Part shown: in pieces, positions 42,572 through 51,750 of the stretch
How positions within the stretch are numbered: position 1 is the first letter of the stretch
Layout: each line of letters begins with the position of its first letter
DNA from: JBBIRW01 sp037441565
Lineage (GTDB): Bacteria > Desulfobacterota > JBBIRW01
Reading direction: 5' to 3'
NCBI GenBank assembly: GCA_037441565.1
Contig: JBBIRW010000002.1
Location: forward strand, 62,001 to 126,000
DNA: 64,000 nucleotides
Program-made: the position numbers and the translations under genes
The notes under the pieces: model-generated
Told to the model about the DNA's origin: nothing
Databases searched by the model: none
The model's input: the letters and a program-made list of their open reading frames with translations, nothing else

Positions 42572-44395
42572 CTACAGATATTGTCCTGCGACAATATCTT
42601 CGATAATCTTTCCTTTTGTTGTAATTCCACTTATAAGCGTTCTAACATTTATTATTCTCTCACCCTTCCTTCCTGATATCTTTGCCCAATCATCAGGATT
42701 TGTTGTGTTTGGAAGATCCTCATTTTCCTTGAACTCATCTCTTACTCCGTTGATAAGATCCTGAAATGTAATTCCCTTCTTTCCTCCCGATAGGAACCTT
42801 TTTATTGCAGATTTTTTTGCCCTCGATACTATATTCATTATCATTGCACCCGAAACAAAATCTTTGAAATAAAAGATCTCCTTATCACCCCTTGCATATG
42901 TTACTTCAAGAAACTGATTTTCCTCAGTTGCTGCATACATATGTTTAACAGTCTCTTCTATCAGCCATTTCACGAGCACCTTCCTATCGCCACCAAATCT
43001 TGCAAGATCTTCATCTGTGTAGGGGAGATCCTCCTTGAGGTATTTGCTGAATATATCCTTTGCAGCTTCCATATTTGGTCTGTCTATCTTTATCTTAAGG
43101 TCAAGCCTTCCAGGTCTGAGCACAGCAGGATCTATTAGATCCTGCCTGTTTGATGCCCCAATTACTATAACATTCTTTAATGCCTCAACACCGTCTATCT
43201 CACTTAAAAATTGTGCCACAATAGTTGTTTCAACATCAGATGATATCCCCGACCCCCTGATCCTGAATAAACTGTCCATTTCATCAAAGAAAACAATAAC
43301 AGGAACATCTTCTTTTGCCTTAGATTTTGCTTTTTTAAATACCTCTCTTATTTTGAATTCTGTTTCACCAACATATTTATTCAAAAGCTCGGGCCCCTTA
43401 ACATTGAGGAAGTAGCTCTGTGTTTTCTTTCCCGTTTTCTCCTCTATTCTCTTTGCGAGCGAATTTGCAACAGCTTTTGCAATCATTGTCTTTCCACAAC
43501 CAGGTGGTCCGTAAAGGAGTATCCCTTTTGGTGGTGTCAATTTGTGCTCAGCAAACTCATTAGGATACAAGTATGGTAATTCTATAGCATCCCGAAGTTC
43601 TTCTATCTGTTTATCAAGTCCTCCTATGTCATCGTATGTAACATCCGGTATCTCTTCAAGAACGACCTCTTCCACATCGCTTTTTGGTATTTTTTCAAGA
43701 GCTATTGGAGCTCTTACGCTAACCATTACATTATCGCCGACCTGTATATTTTCCCTCTTCAGTCTTTCACTGAGCTCAACAACCTTCTCTTCATCTCCCC
43801 TTCCAACAACAAGGATTCTATTTTCATCGATAATATCCTTAATCTGTGAAACTTCTCCGTTGGTTTCAGGATTACATATGTCAATAATATTAAAAACTTC
43901 ATTCAGAAGAACCTGATCACCCTCCCTCAGATTTTTAATGTTTATTGATGGATGAACATTAACCCTCATCCTTCTGCCTTCAAAGCTTATATCAACAGTT
44001 CCATCCCTGTTTGCACAAAGAAAAACAGCATAGTTATTCGGCGGAGAGCACAATTTGTCAATTTCCTCCCTCAGTGCAAGAATCTGTGATTTCGCCTCCT
44101 GAAGCGCCGCTACAAGTTTTTGATTCTGCCTTTCAGCATCAAAGAGCTGCTCTTTTGATCTCTGATATTTATTCTTCAATATCTCGAACTCATTGAATAG
44201 ATTCTCAAGCTTTCTTATCAGTGCTTCACCCTCAGGACCAAAATATTTCAGTGATGACTGGATCTCTTCTATTTCTCTTTCAAATTCGAGAATTCTGTAA
44301 TCAAACTCCCGATGGGACTGAACATTTCCGCTAATTTTTTTTGTATCACCCTTTAAAAAATCCTTCCTGTTTGGCCCCTTTGTATAATTTTTCAT
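42572..44395 (-). CDS. mpa: Proteasome-associated AAA+ ATPase (Mpa/ARC)
   Basis: 607 residues. N-terminal coiled coil (about 31-116) that binds Pup, tandem OB domain (about 120-235), AAA+ domain with Walker A GPPGCGKT (296-303) and VIVFFDEMDSLF, and a tail ending GQYL, the motif that docks in alpha-ring pockets. It unfolds pupylated substrates into the 20S core. ATG at 44393-44395 has GGGAG at 8 bases; the ATG two codons earlier is too close. A promoter lies upstream, so this gene should head the mpa-dop-pup-prcB-prcA-pafA operon. Confidence 0.95.
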   Translation of the reverse strand: MKNYTKGPNRKDFLKGDTKKISGNVQSHREFDYRILEFEREIEEIQSSLKYFGPEGEALIRKLENLFNEFEILKNKYQRSKEQLFDAERQNQKLVAALQEAKSQILALREEIDKLCSPPNNYAVFLCANRDGTVDISFEGRRMRVNVHPSINIKNLREGDQVLLNEVFNIIDICNPETNGEVSQIKDIIDENRILVVGRGDEEKVVELSERLKRENIQVGDNVMVSVRAPIALEKIPKSDVEEVVLEEIPDVTYDDIGGLDKQIEELRDAIELPYLYPNEFAEHKLTPPKGILLYGPPGCGKTMIAKAVANSLAKRIEEKTGKKTQSYFLNVKGPELLNKYVGETEFKIREVFKKAKSKAKEDVPVIVFFDEMDSLFRIRGSGISSDVETTIVAQFLSEIDGVEALKNVIVIGASNRQDLIDPAVLRPGRLDLKIKIDRPNMEAAKDIFSKYLKEDLPYTDEDLARFGGDRKVLVKWLIEETVKHMYAATEENQFLEVTYARGDKEIFYFKDFVSGAMIMNIVSRAKKSAIKRFLSGGKKGITFQDLINGVRDEFKENEDLPNTTNPDDWAKISGRKGERIINVRTLISGITTKGKIIEDIVAGQYL

Positions 44396-44434
44396 CTCCA
44401 TTTCTCCCTTCTTTTTCGGGAAGGCGATAATTAA

Positions 44435-44462
44435 ATTCTAACATAGTAACATTGCCTGTCAA
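44435..44462 (-). promoter_or_regulatory. Candidate promoter of the Pup-proteasome operon
   Basis: Minus strand TTGACA (44462-44457, perfect), 16-base spacer, TAGAAT (44440-44435; 5 of 6). About 40 bases before the mpa ATG. The rest of the 173-base gap to the DksA/TraR gene (44463-44574) is A+T-rich with a 16-bp AT palindrome at 44500-44515 and no gene. Confidence 0.6.
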
Positions 44463-44574
44463 GAACTCCATGCTTGAGTCATAAACCTCTTTAAACATTA
44501 TTTTCTTAAGAAAATTTTTCGGATCGCAGTGAAAAATAGATGGGAAGCAGTTGAAAATTATGATGTTTTTCACA

Positions 44575-45051
44575 CTATGTCTCATCAATTTCAGGATACA
44601 TGCCTTTCCTTCGTAGATCTTCCATCTCTATCCTTTTCTGAAAATGCTCCTCCCTCTCCTTCCTATTTTTACAATCGACGCATAGCGTTGCAAAGGGCAT
44701 CGCCCTTAATCTCCCCTCACCAATGGGATTTCCACACTCCTCACATATTCCATAAGTTCCCTCTTTTATCCTTAACAAGGCCTCCTCAATCCTTAAAAGC
44801 TTCTCCCTTTCCCTTTCTCCGATGATATGCATAAGATCCTTATCCCTGTCCAATGAAGTTATATCATAAAGATCTCCTATCTCATTAATATTCAGATTCT
44901 CTTTACCTTTTAACCTCTCAGATATTTCATCAAGGATCTTCCTTTTCATCTCCTCAAGAACTTCCCTTGCATTCTTGTAGATCCCTTCCGCTTTTGCCTC
45001 GGGGTCCTTAATATCCTTTTCTCTGATGGTTTTTTCCTCTTTCTTCTTCAT
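44575..45051 (-). CDS. DksA/TraR-family zinc-finger protein
   Basis: 158 residues. Long coiled-coil helices (about 20-95, with the DITSLDRDKDL turn), then the zinc finger CEECGNPIGEGRLRAMPFAT and CVDC (Cys103, 106, 124, 127), ending in charged residues. DksA/TraR proteins bind the RNA polymerase secondary channel, often with ppGpp, to adjust transcription. The coiled-coil tip does not show the DxxDxA motif cleanly, so DksA-like potency is uncertain. GCGAGG precedes the ATG. Confidence 0.88.
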   Translation of the reverse strand: MKKKEEKTIREKDIKDPEAKAEGIYKNAREVLEEMKRKILDEISERLKGKENLNINEIGDLYDITSLDRDKDLMHIIGEREREKLLRIEEALLRIKEGTYGICEECGNPIGEGRLRAMPFATLCVDCKNRKEREEHFQKRIEMEDLRRKGMYPEIDET

Positions 45052-45118
45052 AACCTCGCCCTTAAAAGTTAATTCAATGCCAAGAGGTATTATAGTTTAA
45101 TTATTACTAGCGGGTCTG

Positions 45119-46447
45119 TCAACAGTGAATAATTCTCCCCAGGAGATCGTAGTGCTTTGCCCCAATGATTTCAACCTTTACAATCTCACCTGTTTCAGCT
45201 ATTCCATCTGTTATATATACGCAACCATCCACTTCCGGCGCCTGTCCCATATACCTTCCATGCAAAATGAAAGGTGCCCCTTCAACAGGACCCTCTATAA
45301 GAACATCAACCGCTTTTCCTGTCATTTCCCTATTCTTCTCAAATGAAATGAATTGCTGGAGCTCCATTGCCTTCTTATATCTATCCTTCTTTATCCTTTC
45401 AGGAAGTTGATCATCAAAAAGATAGGATGCGGTCCCTTCCTCTCTTGAATATGTAAAAACACCGAGCCGATCAAACCTCGTTTCCCTGATAAAATCCAGG
45501 AGCTCATTGAATTCCTTATCACCCTCTCCAGGAAACCCCACCATTACAGTGCTCCTTAATACAACCTCTGGTATCTCCCTTCTCAGGCGTGAAATGAATT
45601 CTCTTATGAACCTCCCGCTCCCCCTTCTGTTCATCCTTTTCAGGATTTTATCATTTATATGCTGAACAGGTATATCGAGGTATCTGCAGATCTTCTCCTC
45701 GGATGCAATGAATTTTAGAATACTGTTTTCCCATTCCCCAGGATAGGAATAAAGAAGCCTTATCCATTTTATCCCATCTATTGAGACAAGACCTTTCAGG
45801 AGCTCAAGCAACATAATCCTTCCATACAGATCCAGACCGTAAGAAAAGGTATCCTGTGCAATAATATTGATCTCCTTTACGCCATCCCTGGCAAGATTTT
45901 CCGCCTCCATCCATATCTCCTCAATTTTTCTGCTCCTCACAGGTCCCCTTATATAGGGAATCGCGCAGTAAGAGCAGAAGTTGGAACAGCCATCAGCAAT
46001 CCTCAGATATGCATAAGATTTCGGTGTTAGCCTTATCCTGTGCTGTTTTGTATTCAATAATTTCGACCGAGGTTTTGTTATATAATTCCTTTCCTTTAAC
46101 TCTCCCCGGATAAAATCTACAAGAAGCCCTGATGTTTCTATCCCAAAGATGGCATCTATTTCACCTATTCCTTTTTCAAGCTCACTACCATATCTCTGTG
46201 AGAGACATCCTGTTACTATTATTTTTTCAATCTCTCCTCTTTTCTTTCTTTGAACTTGCTCGATTATCACTTCCAGTGATTCTTTCTTCGCATCCTTTAT
46301 AAATCCACATGTATTTATAATGAGAATTTCAGCACGATCCTCCGGAACAAGCTCATATCCTTCTGCAACAAGATCACCTGCAATGTATTCTGCATCAACA
46401 AGATTCTTTGCACACCCAAGGCTGATTATTCCGATCTTCTTCGCCAT
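45119..46447 (-). CDS. rimO: Ribosomal protein uS12 methylthiotransferase RimO
   Basis: 442 residues. Radical-SAM enzyme adding a methylthio group to an Asp of uS12. MTTase domain Cys12, Cys47 and Cys81 bind one [4Fe-4S] cluster; the radical-SAM CxxxCxxC is Cys154/158/161 (GCSNFCSYCAIPYIRGPVRS); a TRAM domain ends the protein. The IPYIRGPVRS and MNRRGS patterns favour RimO over MiaB. Its ATG overlaps the lolA stop by one base (TAATG). Confidence 0.93.
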   Translation of the reverse strand: MAKKIGIISLGCAKNLVDAEYIAGDLVAEGYELVPEDRAEILIINTCGFIKDAKKESLEVIIEQVQRKKRGEIEKIIVTGCLSQRYGSELEKGIGEIDAIFGIETSGLLVDFIRGELKERNYITKPRSKLLNTKQHRIRLTPKSYAYLRIADGCSNFCSYCAIPYIRGPVRSRKIEEIWMEAENLARDGVKEINIIAQDTFSYGLDLYGRIMLLELLKGLVSIDGIKWIRLLYSYPGEWENSILKFIASEEKICRYLDIPVQHINDKILKRMNRRGSGRFIREFISRLRREIPEVVLRSTVMVGFPGEGDKEFNELLDFIRETRFDRLGVFTYSREEGTASYLFDDQLPERIKKDRYKKAMELQQFISFEKNREMTGKAVDVLIEGPVEGAPFILHGRYMGQAPEVDGCVYITDGIAETGEIVKVEIIGAKHYDLLGRIIHC

Positions 46448-47124
46448 TATTTAGAGCCTTCCCTGAGAGAATTTTTACCCTCTATAATCTCAGGATTGAA
46501 AAGGGAATCATCAATATTGATGTTTTCCTTGATGTTTTTGAAGTATATCTCTATCACATTTCCAAGTGTATCATAAAATCTTATCCTTGAAATAGTTAAG
46601 CCCACCGCAGTAACCCATATTGTTGCACCCGGATCCATTCCATCACTCCTCTTTCTTATTAAAACTTTATAGAATCCATCGGTGGTCTTTCTTATATTAA
46701 AAACTTCATAAAAGCGTTCAAAACTTCTCCAGTCCATCATTAAGAGAAGGTATAAGGCATTGGATAAAGCATCGTCTACCTTCCCCGTAATAGTCTGACC
46801 CTCAGCTTTATCAAAGATAATAATTTCATTTCCTCTTATCAGTGTAATCTGCCTTGTGGGTCTTTCGTAATCCCATCTTGCCATTGATGGCCTCTTATAA
46901 TAAAATCTGCCACTTCCCCTCTCCACCCTTTTTATATCTTTTAGAAAAACATCCTGAATGAAATCGCACTGTATCGTTTCTATCTCCTGATATCTCTTTC
47001 CGATTCTCTCAAGAAATTCTGAAGAAGAAATACTAAGAGAACTACCGGCTAATGGGATAAGTGAAAGAACAAGGAAAAGAATAGCAACAAACTTTTTGTT
47101 ATCTCTTATCAATAAGCACTTCAC
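46447..47124 (-). CDS. lolA: LolA-like outer-membrane lipoprotein carrier
   Basis: About 225 residues. Signal peptide-like start (LIRDNKKFVAILFLVLSLIP, then LAGSS). The beta-sheet carrier domain follows: YQEIETIQCDFIQDVFLKDI, GSGRFYYKRPSMARWDYERP and IWVTAVGLTISRIRFYD, as in LolA. It would shuttle lipoproteins across the periplasm. No ATG precedes the signal peptide: GTG at 47124 has AGGAGG 12 bases upstream, TTG at 47112 is an alternative; both lie inside the 3' end of ftsK. Start uncertain. Confidence 0.82.
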   Translation of the reverse strand: MKCLLIRDNKKFVAILFLVLSLIPLAGSSLSISSSEFLERIGKRYQEIETIQCDFIQDVFLKDIKRVERGSGRFYYKRPSMARWDYERPTRQITLIRGNEIIIFDKAEGQTITGKVDDALSNALYLLLMMDWRSFERFYEVFNIRKTTDGFYKVLIRKRSDGMDPGATIWVTAVGLTISRIRFYDTLGNVIEIYFKNIKENINIDDSLFNPEIIEGKNSLREGSK

Positions 47125-49240
47125 GCGGTTTGCTGCCCTCCTGGGGACCAACAATACCTTCCTTCTCCATCCTCTCCACCATCCTTGCAGCCCTGTTGTA
47201 TCCAACCCTGAGCCTCCTTTGAATCATTGATATGGAAACATAACGGAGTTCTTTTACGAGATTTACTGCCTCATGATAAAGTTCATCTTCATAGGCATCA
47301 TCTGTATCCTCCTCATCACCCATTTCTATAACAAGATCCTCCATATACTGGGGTGAAGATTGTGTCCTCCAGAATTCAGCGATTCTGCTTATTTCACCCT
47401 CAGAGATATAAACACCATGGATTCTGATTAATTTGGAAGTTCCTGGAGGATTGAACAGCATATCTCCATTTCCAAGAAGATTTTCAGCACCGCCATGATC
47501 CAGTATCGTTCTCGAATCGATTCTCGATGCTACCTGAAATGATATCCTTGCTGGAAAGTTTGCCTTGATGATACCTGTTATTACATCAACGGAAGGCCGC
47601 TGGGTCGCAACAATAAGATGGATACCCGCAGCCCTTGCCATCTGCGCAAGCCTTATTATTGAATCTTCAATATCCCTTGCAGCAACTATCATAAGATCAG
47701 AAAGCTCATCGATGATTATAATAATATAAGGAAGCCTCTTATCTTCACTACCTTCAGAGATCGTTTCGATTCTTTTGTTATAAGCCTCTATGTTTTTTAC
47801 ACCGACCTCAGCAAGGATACTGTATCTCCTTTCCATCTCCTTTATCATCCCCTTTAATACAAGAGATGCCTCCTTGGGGTCAGTGATCACGTGATATAGA
47901 AGATGTGGAATCCCATCGTAATGGATTAGCTCAAGTCTTTTTGGATCAACAAGAATAAATTTGACATCGAGTGGCGTTGCCCGGAGCAATATACTCACTA
48001 TTATTGAATTCAGAAAAACGCTTTTTCCTGATCCCGTAACTCCTGCAATGAGGAGATGTGGCATTTTTGTAATATCAGCAACAACAGGATTTCCCTCTAC
48101 ATCCTTTCCCATACAGAAAAGCAACTTTGATGGGTCCCTCTGAAAGACGGAAGAAAGCGCGATCTCCCTCATAAACACCTTCTGTCTTGTGGGATTAGGT
48201 ATTTCAATACCGATGACGGATTTTCCTGGAATGGGTGCAACGATTCTAACCCTTTCTGCCTTGAGGGCAAGCGAAAGATCATCAGAAAGTGAAAGGATCC
48301 TGCTCAGTTTCACTCCAGGTGCGGGTTCAAATTCAAAGATTGTAATTACCGGGCCTGGCTTTATCTCAAGCACCTTCCCCTCTATCCCGAAGTCCATGAG
48401 TTTTCTTTCCAGGAGTGATGCCTTCTCTATAAGCTCCTTATTATCAGGTCCCCCCTCCCTTACCTCGGGCATATCAAGTATGCTGACCGGTGGAAGTTCA
48501 AAGGAACCCTCGTACCTCGGAAAAGGAAATTCCTCCTGAAGAACTTCGCCCTTCAACCTGTGTTTGTGGACCCTGATCGGTGCTTTCTTTGTTAGTTCAC
48601 CTTCCGCGGTGTAACCCTGCCTATTAATGGTAATTTCTCTGCCCTCACCCTTTAGAGGCTTTATTTCGTAAGTCGCACCTTTTCCCTTTTTCATCATGAT
48701 CATATTTTTTGCTCTGATGATAAGCTCCGCATAGTTGAGCTCGAATGATATAAGCATTGAAAGCACAAGCAACATTCCAATTACGACCAATGCACCACTT
48801 CTGCTGAAATACCCCATAAGGAGAGAGCTAAAGATTTTTCCAAGCATTCCACCTCCATCTCCATCCCATATAATGGCAGCACCTTCTGGAAATAAAAGGG
48901 AAAATATTATACAGAGTGAGATAATTAAAAGGCAGTATCCGAAAAATCTCCATTTACTGAATGAAAAAATATTTCTGAAAAGAAGAATGGAGGAAACAAA
49001 AAGGATAATAACAAAAATGAAACTCGAATATCCGAATATCTGATAAAGTAGATCCGAAAGGTAGGAACCAACAAGACCACCCCAGTTCCTGATTATTCCA
49101 CTTGAAGAAAAACTATTCAATGAAGGATCAGAAGGGGAATAACTTATCAGTGATATTAATAAAAATATTGACATGAAAAGAAAAACAACTGCTATACTCT
49201 CCCTTATAATCCTGTTTTCCATAATTTTTATCTTCCCCAT
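47099..49240 (-). CDS. ftsK: DNA translocase FtsK/SpoIIIE
   Basis: 713 residues. Four membrane helices in the first ~170 residues, a short linker (about 180-250; far shorter than in E. coli FtsK), alpha domain, RecA-like motor with Walker A GVTGSGKS (400-407) and IIIIDELSDLMI, and a winged-helix gamma domain (about 645-705; MIQRRLRVGYNRAARMVERM) that reads KOPS-type sequences. Pumps chromosome ends to the septum. The ATG seven codons in (MENRIIRES) is an alternative start. Confidence 0.95.
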   Translation of the reverse strand: MGKIKIMENRIIRESIAVVFLFMSIFLLISLISYSPSDPSLNSFSSSGIIRNWGGLVGSYLSDLLYQIFGYSSFIFVIILFVSSILLFRNIFSFSKWRFFGYCLLIISLCIIFSLLFPEGAAIIWDGDGGGMLGKIFSSLLMGYFSRSGALVVIGMLLVLSMLISFELNYAELIIRAKNMIMMKKGKGATYEIKPLKGEGREITINRQGYTAEGELTKKAPIRVHKHRLKGEVLQEEFPFPRYEGSFELPPVSILDMPEVREGGPDNKELIEKASLLERKLMDFGIEGKVLEIKPGPVITIFEFEPAPGVKLSRILSLSDDLSLALKAERVRIVAPIPGKSVIGIEIPNPTRQKVFMREIALSSVFQRDPSKLLFCMGKDVEGNPVVADITKMPHLLIAGVTGSGKSVFLNSIIVSILLRATPLDVKFILVDPKRLELIHYDGIPHLLYHVITDPKEASLVLKGMIKEMERRYSILAEVGVKNIEAYNKRIETISEGSEDKRLPYIIIIIDELSDLMIVAARDIEDSIIRLAQMARAAGIHLIVATQRPSVDVITGIIKANFPARISFQVASRIDSRTILDHGGAENLLGNGDMLFNPPGTSKLIRIHGVYISEGEISRIAEFWRTQSSPQYMEDLVIEMGDEEDTDDAYEDELYHEAVNLVKELRYVSISMIQRRLRVGYNRAARMVERMEKEGIVGPQEGSKPREVLIDKR

Positions 49241-49263
49241 ATGGTTCTATTTCCCTGAAGAGT

Positions 49264-49983
49264 TTAACATCCCATATTTCTCAGGCAATTCTCAATAAAA
49301 GATCTTGTTTCTTTCATGATATCTTCTCGATCCCTCAGGCTCTTCCCGGCTGTCGTGATCGGCTTTCCTGCAATCAAAGCAATCTCGCCAGGTCTAATGT
49401 ACCAACCCCCTTTTGGAAAAACTCTGCCCGCGCCATATATGGCAATGGGAACTATGGGGGAAGCAGTTTTTATTGCGATCAGAAACCCGCCTGGCCTGAA
49501 GGGAAGCACCCCGTCGTCCTCACTTCTTGTTCCTTCAGCAAATATAAAAATCGACTCACCATTCCTTAACCTGGAAACACCCTTATGGATACATGCCATA
49601 ACATTCTTTCTATCTTCACTATCAACGATTATATGATCAGAAACAGAAAGACCCCATCCTATAAAAGGCCATCTTATTAGCTCCCTCTTTGCAAAGAACC
49701 ATACATTAAAAGGAAAATATGCAAGGATGGCAAGCACATCAAAATAGCTCTGATGGTTTGCAATAAAGACACAGGCCCTGTTTGTATCTATATTATCCAG
49801 CCCATAGATTCTTACCTTTACTCCTGCTGCCCAGAGGATCGCCCTTGCCCATAATGATCCAATAGAGCCTGAAAGCCTCTTTCTGCCGGGCAGCATCAGT
49901 GAAAAAAGGAATGGGAAGAAAAGGATGAATGTTGCCAGTGGAAAAACAATTGCCGTTATAATATTTCTCAGGATTATCCTCAT
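49264..49983 (-). CDS. plsC: 1-Acyl-sn-glycerol-3-phosphate acyltransferase
   Basis: 239 residues with one or two N-terminal membrane helices. The acyltransferase motif I NHQSYFD (76-82; HxxxxD) and motif III FAEGTRS (148-154) are intact, with PFRPGGFLIAIKTASPIVPIA after. Makes phosphatidic acid from lysophosphatidic acid at the inner membrane. Lies between radC and ftsK on the same strand. Confidence 0.92.
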   Translation of the reverse strand: MRIILRNIITAIVFPLATFILFFPFLFSLMLPGRKRLSGSIGSLWARAILWAAGVKVRIYGLDNIDTNRACVFIANHQSYFDVLAILAYFPFNVWFFAKRELIRWPFIGWGLSVSDHIIVDSEDRKNVMACIHKGVSRLRNGESIFIFAEGTRSEDDGVLPFRPGGFLIAIKTASPIVPIAIYGAGRVFPKGGWYIRPGEIALIAGKPITTAGKSLRDREDIMKETRSFIENCLRNMGC

Positions 49984-50023
49984 TAAATTATAAGATAATC
50001 CAGTAAATTCCTTCCGTCAACAA

Positions 50024-50731
50024 TCATCTCCTGCGCAGGTTATTAAGAACTCCTCTATCGGCAAAGCTGTAGTAACCCCTCTCACCTATGATTATATGAT
50101 CAAGAACCTTTATGCCGAGTATATTTCCTGCCTCAACAAGTTTTTCAGTCGTAGCTAAATCCTCTGAGCTTGGTTCTGGATCACCACTCGGGTGATTATG
50201 AACGAATATCACGGAAGATGAGCTTTCCCTAATGGCAGGAAGAAAAACCTCCCTCGGATGAACAATGCTCGCATCCAGGGAACCTTCTGATATGGTCCTC
50301 TCCCCGATGATCCTGTTCTTCACATCAAGAAGGACACTTATAAACACCTCCTTTTTTATATCCCTTAATCTCTGATGAAAATACTCATATACATCCGTAC
50401 TGCAGGTAACCTTGCAACCTGTATCCATCTTCTCCTTTGTATACCTCCTTGCAAGCTCAAATGATGCCTTAAGCTGAGCAATCTTTGCTACCCCCATCCC
50501 TTTTATCTTTCGTAATTCCGAGACTGATGCATCTGCAATCTTTCTCAGGCTACCAAAATGGAAGATAAGTCTTCTTGAAAGATCGATCGCACTACTACTA
50601 TCAGCTGGATTTCCGGTCCGAAGAATTATTGCAATTATCTCAGCATCGGAAAGACTCGCCGCTCCAAATTTGATCAGCCTCTCCCTCGGTCTTTCATCCT
50701 TAGGCCATTTCTTGATGGGATAGGGTTTCAT
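50024..50731 (-). CDS. radC: RadC/JAB-domain protein
   Basis: 235 residues. N-terminal helix-hairpin-helix (KIKGMGVAKIAQLKASFELA), then the JAMM metalloprotease-like domain with HNHPSGDPEPSSED at 178-191 (HxH plus Asp/Ser metal site). The early assignment to DNA repair is not well supported; activity unknown. ATG at 50729-50731 has GGAGG at 5 bases; ten extra upstream codons are open but rejected. Divergent from moxR. Confidence 0.93.
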   Translation of the reverse strand: MKPYPIKKWPKDERPRERLIKFGAASLSDAEIIAIILRTGNPADSSSAIDLSRRLIFHFGSLRKIADASVSELRKIKGMGVAKIAQLKASFELARRYTKEKMDTGCKVTCSTDVYEYFHQRLRDIKKEVFISVLLDVKNRIIGERTISEGSLDASIVHPREVFLPAIRESSSSVIFVHNHPSGDPEPSSEDLATTEKLVEAGNILGIKVLDHIIIGERGYYSFADRGVLNNLRRR

Positions 50732-50762
50732 GATATCCTCCTCGTATTTTATACTACACATA

Positions 50763-50791
50763 TTGTTTGCATTTTTTTATGATATTATATT
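50763..50791 (+). promoter_or_regulatory. Weak candidate promoter of the moxR operon
   Basis: TTGTTT (50763-50768), 17-base spacer, TATATT (50786-50791). The -10 is good but the -35 is poor. It lies 17 bases before the moxR ATG in the 77-base divergent gap with radC. Confidence 0.3.
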
Positions 50792-50808
50792 TGCTAAAGG
50801 TATAAATT

Positions 50809-51750
50809 ATGAACACATATGCTTTATCAATAAGTAATAGATTCAAAATAATTACCTCCAGTATCGAAAAGGTTATCATAGGAAAGCCGCATGTCATAAA
50901 GCTCTGTCTTGTTGCACTCCTATCAAGGGGACACCTCCTGATAGAAGATATTCCAGGGGTCGGGAAAACAACGCTTGCCCAGGCCCTGGCGAGATCCATA
51001 GATGGAACCTTTAACAGGATACAGTTTACAAGTGACCTACTTCCTTCTGACATAATAGGTGTCTCCATCTACAATCAGAAAACCAGCGAATTCGAATTTA
51101 AGCCGGGTCCTATTTTTGCAAACATAATCCTTGCTGATGAAATAAACAGGGGTTCTCCAAGAACACAGAGCAGTCTCCTTGAGGCTATGAATGAATACCA
51201 GGTAACTATTGATAATCACACCTATCGACTCCCGGATCCATTTCTTGTTATAGCAACCCAGAACCCCTTTGATTTCTTTGGAACAAACCCACTTCCGGAA
51301 TCACAGATGGATAGATTCATTATGAGAATAAGCATAGGGTATCCTGACAAATCTGATGAAAAGATACTATTGAAGATCGGCTCACCGATAGATAATCTAA
51401 AAAACATAAAGCCGATAATTTCAACAAAGGATGTTATCGAATGTCAGCTCATGGTCGAAAAGGTCAGGATTGATGATTCATTACAGGATTATATATTGAA
51501 AATCGTGACAGAAACAAGAAAATCTGAACATCTCAGACTTGGTGTGAGTCCGAGGGGCGCACTTTTTCTCCAGAGGGCCTCACGTGCCCTTGCCCTTCTT
51601 GAAGGAAGGGATTTCTGCATTCCCGATGATATAAAAAGGCTCGCCATACCTGTTCTTTCACACAGGATCATTCCGAGATCCCCTTCATCATCTAAGGATG
51701 CAGAAAGGATACTCTGCTCAATCATTGAAGAAATACCTGTTCCAAAATGA
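50809..51750 (+). CDS. MoxR-family AAA+ ATPase
   Basis: 313 residues. Walker A in EDIPGVGKTTLAQALA (about 46-61), the MoxR signature DEINRGSPRTQSSLLEAMNE with Walker B just before it, and ATQNPFDFFGTNPLPESQMD. MoxR proteins act as chaperones for protein complexes, frequently with DUF58 and transglutaminase partners, which follow here in ATGA-overlapping order. Substrate unknown. Confidence 0.94.
   Translation: MNTYALSISNRFKIITSSIEKVIIGKPHVIKLCLVALLSRGHLLIEDIPGVGKTTLAQALARSIDGTFNRIQFTSDLLPSDIIGVSIYNQKTSEFEFKPGPIFANIILADEINRGSPRTQSSLLEAMNEYQVTIDNHTYRLPDPFLVIATQNPFDFFGTNPLPESQMDRFIMRISIGYPDKSDEKILLKIGSPIDNLKNIKPIISTKDVIECQLMVEKVRIDDSLQDYILKIVTETRKSEHLRLGVSPRGALFLQRASRALALLEGRDFCIPDDIKRLAIPVLSHRIIPRSPSSSKDAERILCSIIEEIPVPK

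Noticed and set aside
44500..44515. 16-bp perfect palindrome of A+T after the DksA/TraR gene.
   Set aside because: No GC stem and no T tract; expected by chance in A+T-rich sequence, so not called a terminator or operator.
44346..44588. Minus-strand 80-codon open frame in the mpa/DksA gap.
   Set aside because: Composition unlike a protein, overlaps the mpa start and the DksA end in another frame, no ribosome-binding site.
45089..45122. TATAAT with a perfect TTGACA before the DksA/TraR gene.
   Set aside because: The spacer is 22 bases, too long for a sigma-70 promoter; the TTGACA also overlaps the rimO stop codon.
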